Counted from the first letter of the stretch, positions 1-14,337 are shown. The stretch is DNA of 64,000 nucleotides from Mycteria americana (GCF_035582795.1 NC_134366.1:32225661-32289660); one strand, 5' to 3'. Notes: a model not told the origin generated them from the letters alone. Program-made: numbers and translations.

Positions 1-1009
1 TCCTTTTATTTTCTTCCTTTTTTATATAAAAAAAGGCATTGGGAAGTTCACAGAAAGTAGAGAACTTTCCAGATGTTTAAAGGTATTTTGTTTGGCAGTA
101 TAAATGTTGGAAATTTCCCCAAGCTTTATTTTTGTTGTGCTGTCTAGTTTTTCCAGATCTATTCTCCTTATCTCTAGCCTTTTGCTTCTGTAACAGATCA
201 TGGAAAGAGGAGTGCTTGCTTTCTTACTGTGGGCACCTCCATGACTGCAACCTGTTAGAAGCTGTTGTGAATTGCCTTGCAGACCATTTACTTGGCCCCG
301 AATTTTACCAGTTACTGAAAAAAATTGGATAGATTATCCAAGTATGATGCTAAACATTGAGAAATGTGTCACACTCTCATTTGCTTTAATAGTTTAACCA
401 GGACTGTTTAGCATCTCTAATCTTGAATTGTCTTACCTGTTGAGTGTGAGGCAGCTCCTCAGCACAAACTTGAAATACATTTGAGACCTTGGCTCATACG
501 TATCACTTCTTCTATTACTGCTTTAGTGCAGTTTTTTATTAGTTCAATTCATTCTCTGTATCATTGTATATTGTATACTGTGGAGACCTGGGGGGCATTA
601 AAGCTGCTCAGTCCATGGGCTCTAAATATGATCCTCTCTCTTCTCTAATAGTAATTAATCTGTGAAATTCTCATAGTTACCATCATGACTTTAAAACCAT
701 TCCACAGCCATTAATCAGATATATTTGTTGTTGTTTGTAAATCATCCCCCACAAAATTGTACATTTCCTGTGTGCTGTTGCATATTTGATAATAAGTAAA
801 CCAATAGAAAATGTTGGATGGATGATTGACCTGCAGCTCCACTTTTAAAGGTGGTAGATTGGATACTGCACATAGCAGACATTCTGGTGCTTTCCACATC
901 AAGTTTTTCTAGTTTCACCAGAAGTATTTTGCTATACTGGTTCGCAATTAAATTTATTAGATCTAGTATCACTAATTTGTTTTTCAAGTATTCCTGATTT
1001 CCTCCCATT

Positions 1010-1047
1010 AAAAAAAAACACAACCAAACAAAAAAGCCCACCACCCA
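1010..1047. repeat. A/C-only low-complexity tract
   Basis: An A run followed by ACACAACCAAACAAAAAA and CCCACCACCC, almost free of G and T. Confidence 0.85.
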
Positions 1048-1937
1048 AGTCTGAACAAATCAAAACATTTTTGTTTTGACACTTAAAAAAATACTCGGTT
1101 TCTTTTAGAAATGTCCTTTAAAAATGTTTGAAAATAGTAGATAGAAATATTTCAAGTTACCCTAAATGATAGGTTTTAAGTTTATAGATATTTTTGATGA
1201 CTGAATTTTAAAAAAATATTTTACCTGTTCTGAAACAAATACACCTTTTAAGTTTTTGGAACTGCCCCGAGAAAAGTGAATTATTCACATAGTTTTAATC
1301 TGGAATGACCAGCAGCTACAAAGAGGGATGCTGGCCTAATTTCCAGTATATGTACAGTAATGAAGGATGATTGAACTAGTGCTTCTGTAGTTGTTTTAGC
1401 TTTCCTCCTTACTACAAAAGGGCAACTGTAGACTGCACTGATTTCTTCAGAGCTGAAGAAAGGACTTGATCTCATGTCACACAAGACTGAGCCAGTGTTT
1501 GTAAAATTCCTTCAACAGCTTTAGAAAAGGGATGTGTTTTCACCATTTTCCAACTAATGGTTGCTTCCTAGTGGCTTTTGATTCTCCAGAAGGCACCTGA
1601 TGATACAGAAGGAGTTTCCGCATAAACTAGCTTAGGCTCTTCAATAGTCTTTCCATGCCACTTTGCTGCAACAGCATCATAAGTCAAGACTATTAGAGAT
1701 AATTTATTATAACTTCCAAATATTTCTTAGTTATTCTGTGGCTCTTTTTAGCAATAGGTCTTTTATTGCATGCGAGGCAGTCAGCTAAGTGTAGCTTACA
1801 AGGTTATGCAGCCTATGAAATTTTTCAAGCTCACTCAGAAAGCCCTTATCAGAGGTTAAATTTAGAGTTTTCTCCTGAAAGCACAAGCACCTCCCTGCTC
1901 AGAGCTAAGAGAGACCAAATACTTCTGGCATTTACTT

Positions 1938-1997
1938 AAAAAACCAAACAAACAAAACAACAACAACAAAACACCAACCAAACAAAAAAACCCAACA
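1938..1997. repeat. A/C-only low-complexity tract
   Basis: About 60 bases made only of A and C, with CAAA and CAA units, ending AAAAAAACCCAACAA. Confidence 0.9.
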
Positions 1998-2844
1998 ATG
2001 AAAACACATTGTCTTGTAGGGAACTGAGCACTTTGGGAAAATACTGGAATGGCAACTCAAAGAAGTATCCACATTGCGCATTTAAAAAGTAGCAGTTTTA
2101 TATTAGGTTTAATATAGCAGAGGAATCTGTGCTGCCAGTACTGTCTGACAAACATCCCTCAGCTTTTCCAAGGGGAACACTTCTAAGGCAAGAGTGCAGT
2201 TGAGTCTTGATGAGCATTTAGGCTTAGGCTTCTGAGCAAAGACTGTCAACAAGTAAAGTATTCTTGCCAACTGTAGCGGTGCTTTTGCAAGACCACTAAG
2301 CACAATTTATTTTTTCTGTCCGAATATAGCATTTCTTATATTTGTCATGCTTTCCATATGGATATCATCTGCTGGTCTGAATGTTTAATGGTACAATATA
2401 AGTATATAGAAACATGTTCAGAAGCCTTCTCTTTTCTGTACAAACATCTCCAGAATCAACTATTACAAAAATACTACACATAGCTTTAGAGTGAAACACT
2501 AAACATAACTCACCTCAGCATGAATACAAAACCACAGTCATCCTATTTATCACCGTTAAGATAAATTAGTAAATATTAGAATGACAAGTAAAAAAAAAAA
2601 TGTAGCTTGCTTACTTAGACTGATTATGATAGTGTCATATGCTGTTTATTAATAGCAGTGTTTTTTTAAAGTAGTGGTATAGTAACTGTTATAGTAAAAG
2701 AGAAAGAGCTATCAAAAATGTTAAATATCAAATGAGCCACATCTAGCAAACCTAAAGAGATTTGGAAAACTGCAAGGGCTGACCAATTCACTCCATAGGC
2801 ATCAGCTACATGACTTTTGGCATGACCTGAAAGGACCATCTCAG

Positions 2845-2872
2845 TTGTTTGTGGTTTTTTGGTTTTTTTTTT
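2845..2872. repeat. T/G-only low-complexity tract
   Basis: GTTGTTTGTGG and two T runs separated by GG. It is the complement-strand counterpart of the A/C tracts. Confidence 0.8.
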
Positions 2873-4588
2873 AAAGGGAAAAAAAAAGACTAAGAATGTT
2901 GTTGCTTTAAGTGGTCAAATTTTGTGAATCACCCTTGGAGCAGAGCACATTTCACTAATTCCAAACCAAAATTTTTCTTGCTAGTACAAATTTGATACAA
3001 TAGTTTTTATTTTCATTTTAATTATTGATACTAGTCTGCTTTTCTAACCTAACTCATATTAATTTTCTTGTTCTGACTAAAATTTCCATAGAGATGGCAA
3101 TTATGCAGAATGAGCTCAGGATTTTTTTGTCTAGTATGACTAGAGGACTGTCCTTGGTAATGGCCAGTGTAACTAATACTAGTGGGGTCTAGAGATCTTG
3201 AGATGGGACTAGGAAAGCACATACTTGTCATATGCAATTATTTAGTTTTGTTCCAAAGGAAAGAAGGCAAATCTTTAAATTTTCTATAGCCTTTATGTTC
3301 ACTGAAACCAGGAACAGGAAGAACATTGTCCTGAAAGGGGCGGCAGGTATGGATATGTAGAATATCACCTGAGGATTTACAGGAATTACATTTTTTTTTC
3401 CCCAGGGAGATGGGCAAAACAAAGAGCACATGCAGTAAAAAATAATGTAATCACATCAACACCAGTCAGATGGAATGGGCATAGCCAAAATAACAGGTAC
3501 TTGACATTTTTACAGCCCGAAATTTTGCTTAAGACTTTCATATATACTTCAGAACTTCAGTAAGAAGTTTTGAAAAATGTTGATGGAGATGACAGAAAAA
3601 AAACTTACTCTCACATTTCAAGTCAAAACGAATTTTGATGTTAGATAGCTCACACACACCATACACTACAGACGAGGTGGTAGCAATGACCATATTTAGA
3701 GTTGAGCTCGGTTCGGCTTGGGAAGCTGTGTTAATTGTATGTTCCAGTTCACCTAATTTGCCTAGCATTTGGAGTAAATGAATTCCTTAAAGTGAAAAGA
3801 GAATGCAATTCAAATGTTTGTGAGGTTTTTATGCAATATGGTGTATTTTCCTTTTATTGTATTTGAACAGAACAAGTGTGTGGGAAGAAACAAAGAGACA
3901 AAAAGCAGAATGCATTGTATTTCTCTTGACCATATCAAACCAAAGAGACTCCCAGAACTTTCCCATGCTTCCCAGAAACATCACCCACACAAAGAACACA
4001 GCCCAGCATGCCGAGGGACTGAAGTCGGGACCTCATCCCCACAAGTAGGAGTCCTCGTAGATTCACAGTTTAAGTGCTTCTGAGAACATAGCTTAGCTCT
4101 TTCGCATACCACAAGTATGCAGCCGTTTTGTTAAAAAGTCCCAGCTGTATAGTAATCAGCACACATTTTAATCCATCCGTTCTCTGCTATGAAACTGCAA
4201 TAGAATGGAATAGATAATTTTAACAAGTATCCACTGCATTCAGTTATAATCTTCACTTGAGCCAGTACTTCATTTCTGCAGGTGATAAACCAGTATACCA
4301 CACAGAGATTCAACAAGACTGTAAGTCTTGGATCTCTAATACAGATTAGAGAGAGATTTAGTGCAGACAGACAACATAAAAGTAGGGGCGTGATAAGGAT
4401 GTCACCAATACCCGACAATACTATTCAGAATTATTATACGACAAGAAAAATGTATAAGACAACAGTTAGGGTGCTACATAGCACACCTCCCTCTGCCCTC
4501 CAGCACTGCAGCCATGTCCATCCCTAAGAACAGAGATCAACCCTTGGTAGCATCATACAGACATTCAGTCTGCTCTGTTTGCAAGTGA

Positions 4589-4638
4589 ATGTGTGTGGGG
4601 GTGGTTGTTGGGTTTTTCGGTTTGGTTTTTGTTTTTTT
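4589..4638. repeat. T/G-only low-complexity tract
   Basis: TGTGTGTGGGGGTGGTTGTT, then GGGTTTTTCGG and TTTGGTTTTTG; T and G only apart from one C. Confidence 0.85.
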
Positions 4639-6377
4639 AAGTCAATAGAAAAACCTGTGAAAAGGTTTCAGTAAGATCTACTTTAAAAAGTACTATCCTA
4701 AGCAGTAGAGCAATTTTTTAGAGCACACCCAACTGTAAAGTGGTATCTGACAAAATGGTTTGTTATTTATCTGCACAATGACACCCCAAGTTTGCCAATA
4801 TCTTAAGGGCAGCTTCCTGCAACTTCTCATTGAAGTGAGTGCTCTTCATTTCTCCTCTTTAAAAATGAAAAGCTTTACATTTCTAGAGGTGGATTTTTTT
4901 GGAATAAGTAATATTCTTTGAAGTGAGCACCCTAACTACTCCATGCTGCATCCCAGAAGGTTGTGCATGATCACTTGCTCCTGGGAAAGGTCTAATCTCC
5001 CTTTTCATCTGGAAGGTTTCCCCGCCCAGTATCCAGCAGCCATGCCAAAGCACACAAGCATCCCTTTTCCAAATTACATGGCTTTTAACAAACTGCAACA
5101 TAGAGGCTGCAAAGAAACAAGGCAGATAAAGAGCCTGCAAGGGAAAGTTCTCAGTCATCAAATCACACGTATGGCTGTTTTTTCCCCTGAAATCTCTGGA
5201 GAAACATTCAGTTTTATACATATATGGATTTGAAATTGACCGTTCTGTCTGGACATGTAAAACCAGATTAACTGCCCTTGAGCTATCGTCTTTATTCACC
5301 TGGATATATTGTGCAACCCCATCCTCTGCTGTAAAGAAGCAATGCAGAAACAATTATGTATAGAAATATTTACAAAAATATTAGTATAGTTCACTGATGA
5401 AAACTGACAATTGTGACTTTAAAAATATTCTAACAGAAGTAGCAGATTTTATAACAATAATAAACTTAAAGTTAGGCTATGATTTGGGTTTTATAGTAAC
5501 CTGCAGAACTGTTAGCATCATTTTGAAATTCTCATTGATCACAAAAAATCAAAGTGGTGAGTAAAAGATTTCACTTCAGTCCTGTCTGTGAACAATTGTG
5601 TTTCTCACATCAAAAATTACAGTTCACTCTATTTAAAATTATATTAGAGACTAGATTGTTAAATAAGAAATAGAAAAGTATTAAAATATTTCTGATAGCA
5701 TACTACAAACAGAAACTGAAAATAGCATTAATAAGTAGACCTCATTTGTAGTTGTACATAAATTATAGGTTTTTATATTTTGTGAGAAAATTTTAAATTA
5801 AAGTTTATTATTTCTAGAATTGCTCTAAATTTCAGTCTAAAAATGAAACTAAGTACTTTAAAATTATTTGAGAAAATTATTTAGATCTATATTTACTTAC
5901 TATATTTACAAATAAATTTTTAGTTTAGAGCATTCATTCTTATGACTGATTAACAAATTGATTTGATCCCTATGTTTTTGAGAGGAAATACTTTGTATTC
6001 AGAGAGTTAAAACTATGGTTTTGACAGATATAAAGGTGTCTAAAGACAGATGGATATGTAGCCCCTAACCCATACTGAAATCAATAGGGGCTATGCATTA
6101 CCAACATATTCAGAAGCCTAAAGACAAATATAAATCTAGTCCTAAATGTCAACAGTTTGGAAGAAAACATTATTATCAATGTATGTGAATGAGATTGTGT
6201 TCCCTGTTTGGAAAATTTAATCCACATCTGCTCAAGCAAGTGAAAAAGGCACTCCTTCCTATGGATTTTCCAATAGACCACATACAAACTTCAGCTCGTC
6301 TTAAACTGCAGCACTGCTACCTCCTTGAAAAAGTGCTGTATATTAAGTTTCTTAATGCAAAGAAAAATAAAAGCCCT

Positions 6378-6415
6378 AAAAAACCCCACCCCAAAAAAAC
6401 ACCACCACCACCACT
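6378..6415. repeat. A/C-only low-complexity tract with (ACC)n
   Basis: AAAAACCCCACCCCAAAAAA followed by ACACCACCACCACCAC. Confidence 0.9.
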
Positions 6416-8064
6416 TCACAGTATACTACAGGCTAAACACCTTTTTCTGGTTTGACATCTGTCTACATGGATGAGTTAAAGGGAAGTGTCTGCCAAAATT
6501 TCTAAGGATTTTGAGAAACATTTTAAGAAAGAAATTACATGGAAAGAAGAGTGCTATTTATGCTTCATGTTGTCATGTCTATTGGGTTTTAGAAACTGAT
6601 GTTTTTAGATACTGTTAATTATTGCTAAAGCATTTCACTCTTTTCTATTCTTTTGATTTTACTGCACTTCAACTATAGGAGTACTTCCTTGGGAGGTCAT
6701 GTGTGACATACAACCATAAATATCTGGCATCTTTTCCAAAGCATGAGCTGTGGTGCATCTTCTAAACTATACAAGCATATAAAATGCATCTTGAGAATCT
6801 GAAAAGTGCTTAAAAATCAATAATTGAGTGTTTTGTATGAGCATCATCAACTCTCTAGTGATGGCTTAAGAGGACTTTAAAAAAAGGTCATTGTGTAATA
6901 CTTGAGAAAGTGTAACTCCTCTCACCTTCAGCATTAAAACACCTCTTCATCTTAAAAATAATTGCATAATAATTGCATATGAAGCAAATAGTTTACTTGC
7001 ATGTATAGATATTGCATACCAAAATAGTGTTCCTTGTAGGATGACTAAAATTTCATTGTAGCTACTAGATACACAGACGCATGGAAAATTTAGGTATATT
7101 GCTTTGGAGACAATATAATCCCCATGTATTTCAAGTCTAATTCTATAAAAGACTAACGTTTGCAAAAATTAGTGTAATTCATTACACTGTATCGACACAT
7201 GGCCTTCAAACTGCAAACTGGTCCACTTCAGATCATTATAACTTGTTTTAATCTTAGTGCCATAGCTTTTTAGACCCATGCAGGTGAAGTCACATGATGG
7301 GTTTGTTTGTGCCAACACATGGGACATAACCAGCTGTAACAAGCAATGATGCGGACATGACTCCTACCTCTCTGGAAAAGGTTTACTGGACTGATTGCGT
7401 GTTGCTACTTTGGCAGAAAAACATAGTTTCTGGATGCCAAGTTAAGCTTTGTTGCACAGTGACTCTTCACCTACTCTGTCCTTTCAATTCTACACATTCA
7501 CTGATACCTAATTCTGGGTAACTTCAAAATAAGAAGAAAAGAAGATGCCTATTCCATTGACTTCCTCTAGAGAAACAGACCAGAGAGAAATAGGAATTTG
7601 TAATTTTCAACTTCGGCAACAAATCTACCTACACCCACCGAGTTACCAAGTTTATCTGATCTGTCCCTTAGATCTTCATATAAAGCAATATTAAGTTGGT
7701 GGAAACATTTCTGTTATCAAACTCTTCTGAAGTTCACAATGAAAAGAAACCTTCATACATTCCGTTTTTTCACCCTTCCAGTACATCTTCTCTAAGGAAT
7801 ATTTACCCTAATGTCACATATAAAATGTTTATATATACGTCATATGCTTTACTGCTACGTTAACTTTTGTGAAGGAATTAGAGTAAAACTTGCCTTTGTA
7901 AGTGAATTTTAAATTTGTAGTATTGTGTAGGTGAAGGTGGGGAGCTGCTTGTTTTAAATTTAATTTGAATGGAAGATATATTCCCTGAGAATATTTAGCT
8001 CTAACAGTAGATTAACTATTTGGCATAAAGGATCATCCATTTAAGTTTCACACTGTGCTTAATT

Positions 8065-8095
8065 CCCCCCCCCCCCCCCCCAAAAAAAAAAAAAA
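8065..8095. repeat. C17-A14 homopolymer junction
   Basis: Seventeen C followed directly by fourteen A. Length is prone to sequencing and assembly error. Confidence 0.95.
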
Positions 8096-10107
8096 TTGTA
8101 AGCCAAAGACAAAAGCATAAGCATTAGCTTTGAATATTCAACTACCTCGGCTTTTGTCATATCATAAACGTGCTTCCAGTAATTGTTAACACTTAGCATA
8201 AACTAGTCACAATAAGAAGCTTGTTTCTGTTTCACTGAGGATGCACACTGTGACAAAGAGGGATTTTCATGCTAAAAATCCATTTTAGTACTGTTTCTGT
8301 GGAGGACAGAGCTAAAATGAAGGGATGCCAGGCAATTTTGTGAAGTTTTTGCTCTGAAGATGCTCTCAGACTGGCTTCAAAGCCCTATGGCCCTCTGTTT
8401 CACTGGGCAAGTCCATAGTAAATTGCTGAGGATATGCAGAGGAAAGTGAATTGGATTCCATTGCAAAACTAATGTGGTGTCATGAAAATGGCATAGATGT
8501 GTTAGACATATATATTCCTATCTCAGGGGTGTCCTGTCGTGTTGCAAATTAATAATCACTAAAGATTATACCATGTCAATACACTTCAATGTAAATTTCA
8601 ATACCTCTACTCTCAATGTTCCATTTTTCTGCTTTGTATCAGTTATTCCAAAGGAAAGCCTTCAAGAAATACGCAGTATAGTGGCACAGAGGTAAACAAA
8701 ATAGAGTTGATTTTTGTATATATATAGTACACACTAATGAATGGCTCTATAGAAATGTGCCATAGTAATTTTTAAAGCAAAGCTGCCTTATTAGTTAACA
8801 TTTGAACTTTCAGTAATTCAATTCAGAATAACAAGTTTTCCTAGAAGGTTATGCTGTATTAGAACAATCAAATGCCTGTAAAATACCTGTTTGGGGTAAT
8901 AGGACTTGCTAATTGTAAATAACAGATCCACAAGAATTTCTTTAATTCTTTACAGGATCTGTAATAGGGTGCACTCAGTTTTCAGGTGCATGACTGGCTG
9001 ATGGTGATGTTGGGCTTCTACAGTCTCCACACCTTGCAAAAATAAACTCTTACCCCCTGAAATTTTATTGCTAATGCAGATATTACTAGTGTAATTACAT
9101 ACTGCTATTGTAAACATATGATGCAAGTTGTGCCTAGTTCAGGCAAAAACTTAAAATACATCTGACTTTCTAATGGGAGGAACACATAACTCTTTGTGCT
9201 TGAATTTGGTTTCAGGACTGAAGGTGCCAATCTTAGAGAACAGATACTCAATCTGTAAGAGACAAGAAGGACAAGAAATGCCAAACAAAATAATGTCATA
9301 AAATTCTGATCTTTTAAATTAATGTTTCTCTTTTCAGAACAGAATTTGCTTCCATCCTTTTAGTGTAAAATGCTTATCACAGCTTCCATGTAGGAAAAAA
9401 AAAAGATAGGAGGGATCTTTAAGAAATGCTCTTCAAATCACTGATTTATAAAATCTAAAGCAGATTTCAATTGAGATTTTTCTTCTATTTTCAAGTTTTT
9501 GTAGCTAGCTGAGACAAATTGTTCTTGGCTTTTTCTCCCTTTCCAGTTTTCATAGGGCTACTATACAGTATAATATTTCTGTTTTTAAGAGATTCATATT
9601 AACATTACAAATAGCAGATGACTGTGTGATTAAAAGGACTAAAACTTCTGATATTGTAAGGGCCTCAAGTGTAGCTAAATCAAAGCACCTCCTCTCAGGG
9701 GTGGTGGAGGTTTTGTAAATGCTGTCAAGGGTATCTAATGTCAACTGCATGCCACAAGTCCTCCATACTGTGAGATTTGAGGAGTTACTCAGGCCAACAA
9801 AGAAGCACTGACTAGACCACTGAAAATGCTGAATGGATCCATCAACACAAAACCATGATAGGAATGGAAGGGCATGCTACAGGTGCCAGTTACCTTTTTT
9901 TGTTGCTCTGTGGACTGAAGAAGATGACTACTTTTTCTTCTTACCCAGTCAAATTTAAGTAACAAAGGAATCAATACATAAACACTTAGGAGAGAAATAG
10001 ATGGTGAATGATAAATGACAAGGATCAATTTAATAAAACCTATCAGGCCACAATAAACATAAGCCATCTCTGAAAAAATTAAAAGAGATGGTTTGCTGGG
10101 TAAAGTG

Positions 10108-10165
10108 ATTGTAATTGTTTTAATAGATTTCAGTAAGGTTTTTCATGCAATCTGTCCTGGAAGCT
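10108..10165 (+). mobile_element. short CR1 reverse-transcriptase scrap
   Basis: The plus strand reads VIVLIDFSKVFHAI, close to the CR1 RT motif L-D-F-S-K-A-F-D. It directly abuts the 3' end of the CR1 on the opposite strand. It is short, so chance cannot be fully excluded. Confidence 0.45.
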
Positions 10166-10185
10166 TTACAGAAGAAATGGAAAAA

Positions 10186-10545
10186 TAGGGCTGGAATACA
10201 GCTCACGAAGCCATCTAGTCCATCCCCAGACCCAAGCCACACATGGAACAAAACCCACTCCTAACACATTTGTTTAACCAGTTCCTAAAAAACACCAGCA
10301 ACAGAGACTCCACAATCTCCCTAAGGAAACTGCTCCCGTACTTCACTGTCCTTTACAGTCAGATTGTTGTTCTTAATGGTCAGACTAATCACATCACTTC
10401 TTGCCCTATCCACAGGCAAAGAGCTTATTCTTTCCCTTTTAGCATCAACTTTTTTGCATATTGAAGCCCTAACATTTCTCTGTAATCTTCTGTTTTCTAT
10501 ACTAAACAACGTCAATTCTTCCATCTCTGCACACAACTCTAGCCC
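10186..10545 (-). mobile_element. CR1 LINE 3' region, minus orientation
   Basis: On the minus strand the segment reads as the last part of a CR1: a GGAAGAATTG..GTTTAGTATAGAAAA segment near 10500, GGCAAGAAGTGATG-like sequence near 10400, GGGAGATTGTGGAGTCTC near 10310, and a 3' end with GGACTAGATGG and CCAGCCCTATTTTT near 10190. It has no open frame. Its style is that of an older CR1 subfamily also abundant in turtles and crocodilians. Confidence 0.82.
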
Positions 10546-11912
10546 TCAGAGTAAAGGTAACTGGGTAAAACACAAGGGGAGATACTGCAGATAGAAATAT
10601 AAAATAGTACTCATTCCAATATTACCAATAGTCTACAGTCATGTATTGAGAATAATAATGAAAGGAAACCGTAATTATGTAGGCATAGGTTCTTACATGA
10701 AGGCAAATGCAAACTTATCTAATGGTCATACAACCTTCACCATATTTTCTTACCGTTTATTATGCAGGTATCATCTCCTTACTACAAAAATGGAAGTTAA
10801 AAATCAGGTATAATGAGAGTAGCTTTTTTCACATATAGGTATTTATAGCTATCTGCATTCAAATGAAGAACAGCATTAGCTGCATATGGGATTTTAAATA
10901 AAGTAGCACATAGATAAAAGCTACATTCTAAATTTTTTTTTTTAGAACAAAATATTTGAGATGTAATAATGTAAAATGAATTAAAGAGGTTACTGCAGTT
11001 GTGAACTATATAAAAGAAACTACAACTTGAAGTCACAAATTAGTATTTACTAGAAGAAGCTCCTTAACTGTACATGTAATTAGACATTCCATGGGATTTT
11101 TGTGTCATCAGCATTACCCTCATCATCTTCTACAGAGGTTTTGTTTTCATATGGCAGTTAGTTTAAATTCCAAGAAGCCAAAATCTGATATGATAATTGT
11201 TAGCCAAAAATAGGATTTTCTTGTAATTACAATTGTTTTCTACTGACATCTTTCCAACTGTAGAGCAGTCAAATGCAGTATTATATTTACTCTGAGCCAC
11301 CTTCTTAAAAATATAAAATAAACACACTTTTTCTTTTCTCACTTCATTTCTTCATCTTTTAGCCATACAGAGTAACCGTTGGTTACTGTCCTCAAGATTT
11401 GATCTTGCACTATGTCAGTGGCTTTACTCATGTGAATAGTCTAGTTAAGGTCCACAGCACTCTTCGTGCAACTGAACTTATAAAGTTTTGTAACAGGTAC
11501 AAAATATACATATCGTAAAAAGTGAGCATTTTAAAGAAAGCTAATGTGTATGCACTGTAGATATTTCTATGGCCTTTTATACATTATATGATTTAATTGT
11601 CAGACATGCAGTAATGATTCAAAATGACATAGGATCAAGTCTATCCATAGATGTATTCCATACATGTCAATGAATATATCTGACACTTCTGAAAAGTGAC
11701 TTTTAAACTTCCACAGAGGATGCCAATTGCAGAGTTCATATACTTCCATTGATATTGTAATAGATCTCTGTCTCCTATACTTCCTTTGACTTCTCAACCA
11801 TTATGATGTCAATGAAAAAAGTCTATACATAATTTGGCTACTTGAAAGGAAAGGAAAAAGACAAAAATTTTTAACATCTTCTTTGAAATTTAAAATGTAA
11901 ATATTCAGCATA

Positions 11913-11944
11913 TTTAGATAGGCTATGTTACTAGCCTATCTAAA
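11913..11944. repeat. perfect 13-bp inverted repeat, 6-base loop
   Basis: TTTAGATAGGCTA (11913-11925), loop TGTTAC, then TAGCCTATCTAAA (11932-11944). The arms are exact reverse complements. Nothing nearby suggests an RNA gene. Confidence 0.9.
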
Positions 11945-13545
11945 CAACAGAAATGGAGAAGTTCAGTATGAAAACTCTCTTTATATTTCCAATGTATTCT
12001 GTCAGTTATGAACAGATAGCTGGTGACGATTTTTTTTTTCCCAGAAAGAGGGCTTTTTTTGCTTCTGTAGTAGAAATGCTGAGTGATATATTGTGATTTG
12101 GATTACACACACAAAAAAAAAAATTACACAAAGAAAAGAAAGAAGGTAAGTAAAAACTTCCTTTTGCACTCCACAGTAGCTTCCTACATGTTTGTTAGGA
12201 TTTTCCAAAAGTAAAGGGGGAGAGAGAACTTCACAACTGTTATCTCACCCATCCAAATAAAGAGAGAGAAACAGCGAATCTGTTTGCTGCTCCCAGAATA
12301 CCATACATAATGAATCTCAGCCAATATGGAGTTAGCGTACAAACTCTTTGCAAGTGATGTAAATTTACTTTGGCCAAAAGAGAAGAAATTCTGCTTAAGG
12401 CACAAACCCGTTCAAAGCTTTTACAATGTCAAAGAGCAAGCTAGCCATAACTGATCTTATGTAAGAGCTGCAGGTTACCTTTGAAATAATGAAATACCAT
12501 GCGGCAAATTAAGTCTGAAGCTCTTCACCTTCTTTGGCTTAAGTGAGACCTTTAATTTAATTCTACTTCAGGGTATTTTGCTAGTTAATTAAATGCAATG
12601 TGGTAATGCAGAGCCCAATGGACATCTTTTGTGAGTACTATTCTTCAGATAGAGCACCTGTCTCTCAGATGCTAATAGCTTCTTCAGTATGCAGCAGCCT
12701 CTAGCATTTGGGGGTGATGTGACAACATACATGGAGACAGAGGTATGACTGTAACCTGAACCTTGGTATAGATCTGTCTGCTTCCTACCTTACCGTTAGT
12801 TTTCATGTCTCTTCACTGCATGCTGTATCTCACTTGACTTTCTTTATATTGATGCAGACTTTGAAAGCCAAAAACCACTGTAAGGGCAGGAAATGCAAAG
12901 TGTGGTCACTTTCTGCAACCTGTTATAAAATAAAATTGCTCAGTATTCTTTGTGTAACATGAGGTTTCATTTATTGATTCAGAGTAGCATCATCATACCA
13001 GAAAATTCTGTAATATATTGCTACCTTTCAACAACACAAAGGAAAAGAAATGAGGGAGAAAAAGAAGAGAAAGAGAGAGAAACGTAGCCTTGTTCTCTAT
13101 TTTCTGTAAAAGTCTTATCCACCCCACATAGGATACATCTGCAACTGCAAATAGCCATGAACTTCTCTTTATCAAGCAGACATCATCTTCTTGTGGACGG
13201 ACTCCAAAATGATACCTCTAGCAGCTTCATCATTTTTATGTGCTGAAATGTGGGCATTCCTATGTTTCCTACACTAGCCTTTAAGGTAGATACCTCTACT
13301 TATACCTTTGTAAGGTAATCCTGCACATTTGAGAAAAGAAGCATGAATATATTTCAATGAACTATCTGTAGGCCCAAGTAAAAAAGAGGTACAGAAACAA
13401 CTGGTTGATAACAGTTGATAAGGATGTGCAAAACAGATAAAGGCCACCTCATCATATTCTTAAATGGTCCATTCCAAATGGTAGAAATACTTGCCTTTTA
13501 ACACAACAGTTATCTTCTCTCTAAATTGCCTTCCTCTCTAGGCTT

Positions 13546-13557
13546 CCCCCCCCCCCC
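13546..13557. repeat. C12 homopolymer
   Basis: Twelve C in a row within otherwise unique sequence. Confidence 0.95.
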
Positions 13558-14297
13558 AAGAGACCCTTTATGTCCCCTGAAGATTATGCAAACAGAGAAT
13601 GGTAATGAATAGGACTCCATTTAGTCATATTTATGAAGACATCAGTAATTAATGACTAAATGATATTTGGATATTCTAATTAGGTAGGTTCAGGGAATGT
13701 TCAGATTTATAACACACTCCTTTCCTACTAAAAAAGTGAGTATACGCTTTTTTTTCCTCCACTCCTAGGGACGACATCTTATATCTTAGGGATCCTGGTG
13801 CCTATCAGTAAGGATCATGATAATTTTTAATGGACAAGGTAATTAAAGAAATCTAAAACATGGATTTCAGTTATACATTTTACAGGACCTGAATTAAAGT
13901 TTTATCTTGGTGCTGGTATACAAGAAGGTTTCAGAACCTTCCTACACTTGAAAATACTATTTTACACAAGTCATTCACAACTTCCTGACAGAACTGTAAA
14001 GGGCACAAGTCAAGAAGGCTGCTCAGGCAAAAACAACACTAATTTTGATCTGTTATCCACAACTTGCTGAGAAGGAAGTCAAAACAGGTGAGCAATGAGA
14101 AGTTTCTGAAAACATTTCAGAGATGGACAGAAAGGCTGTTCTGCAGTAGATTATTTGTTGTGCTACTAACTTTCCAGGACAAACATAGATGAGTTCTAGA
14201 CAATGGAACATTTGGTACCCATGGCAGACAGAGGATAAATAAGGATTTGCTAATACTCTTGACAGCCAGATCAAATGGCTGCAAACCCAAAAGGAGG

Positions 14298-14337
14298 AAA
14301 AAACCCAAACAAACAAAAAACCCCCACAAAACCCAAA
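14298..14337. repeat. A/C-only low-complexity tract
   Basis: AAAAACCCAAACAAACAAAA followed by AACCCCCACAAAACCCAAA. Confidence 0.9.

Larger units (their letters stand above)
1..10090. other. gene-free stretch, mostly unique AT-rich DNA
   Basis: No exon with credible splice sites, no RNA gene and no LINE was recognised. It holds the A/C and T/G tracts listed separately, the C17-A14 junction and a weak MITE-like trace near 6025-6100 (CTGAAATCAATAGGGGC). The 156-codon minus-strand frame at 4883-5353 has no recognised domain. Confidence 0.6.

Noticed and set aside
4883..5353. 156-codon minus-strand frame
   Set aside because: No recognised domain and no splice or promoter context. One such frame is expected in 64 kb.
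11913..11944. microRNA precursor
   Set aside because: A 13-bp stem is too short, and the flanks do not extend the pairing.
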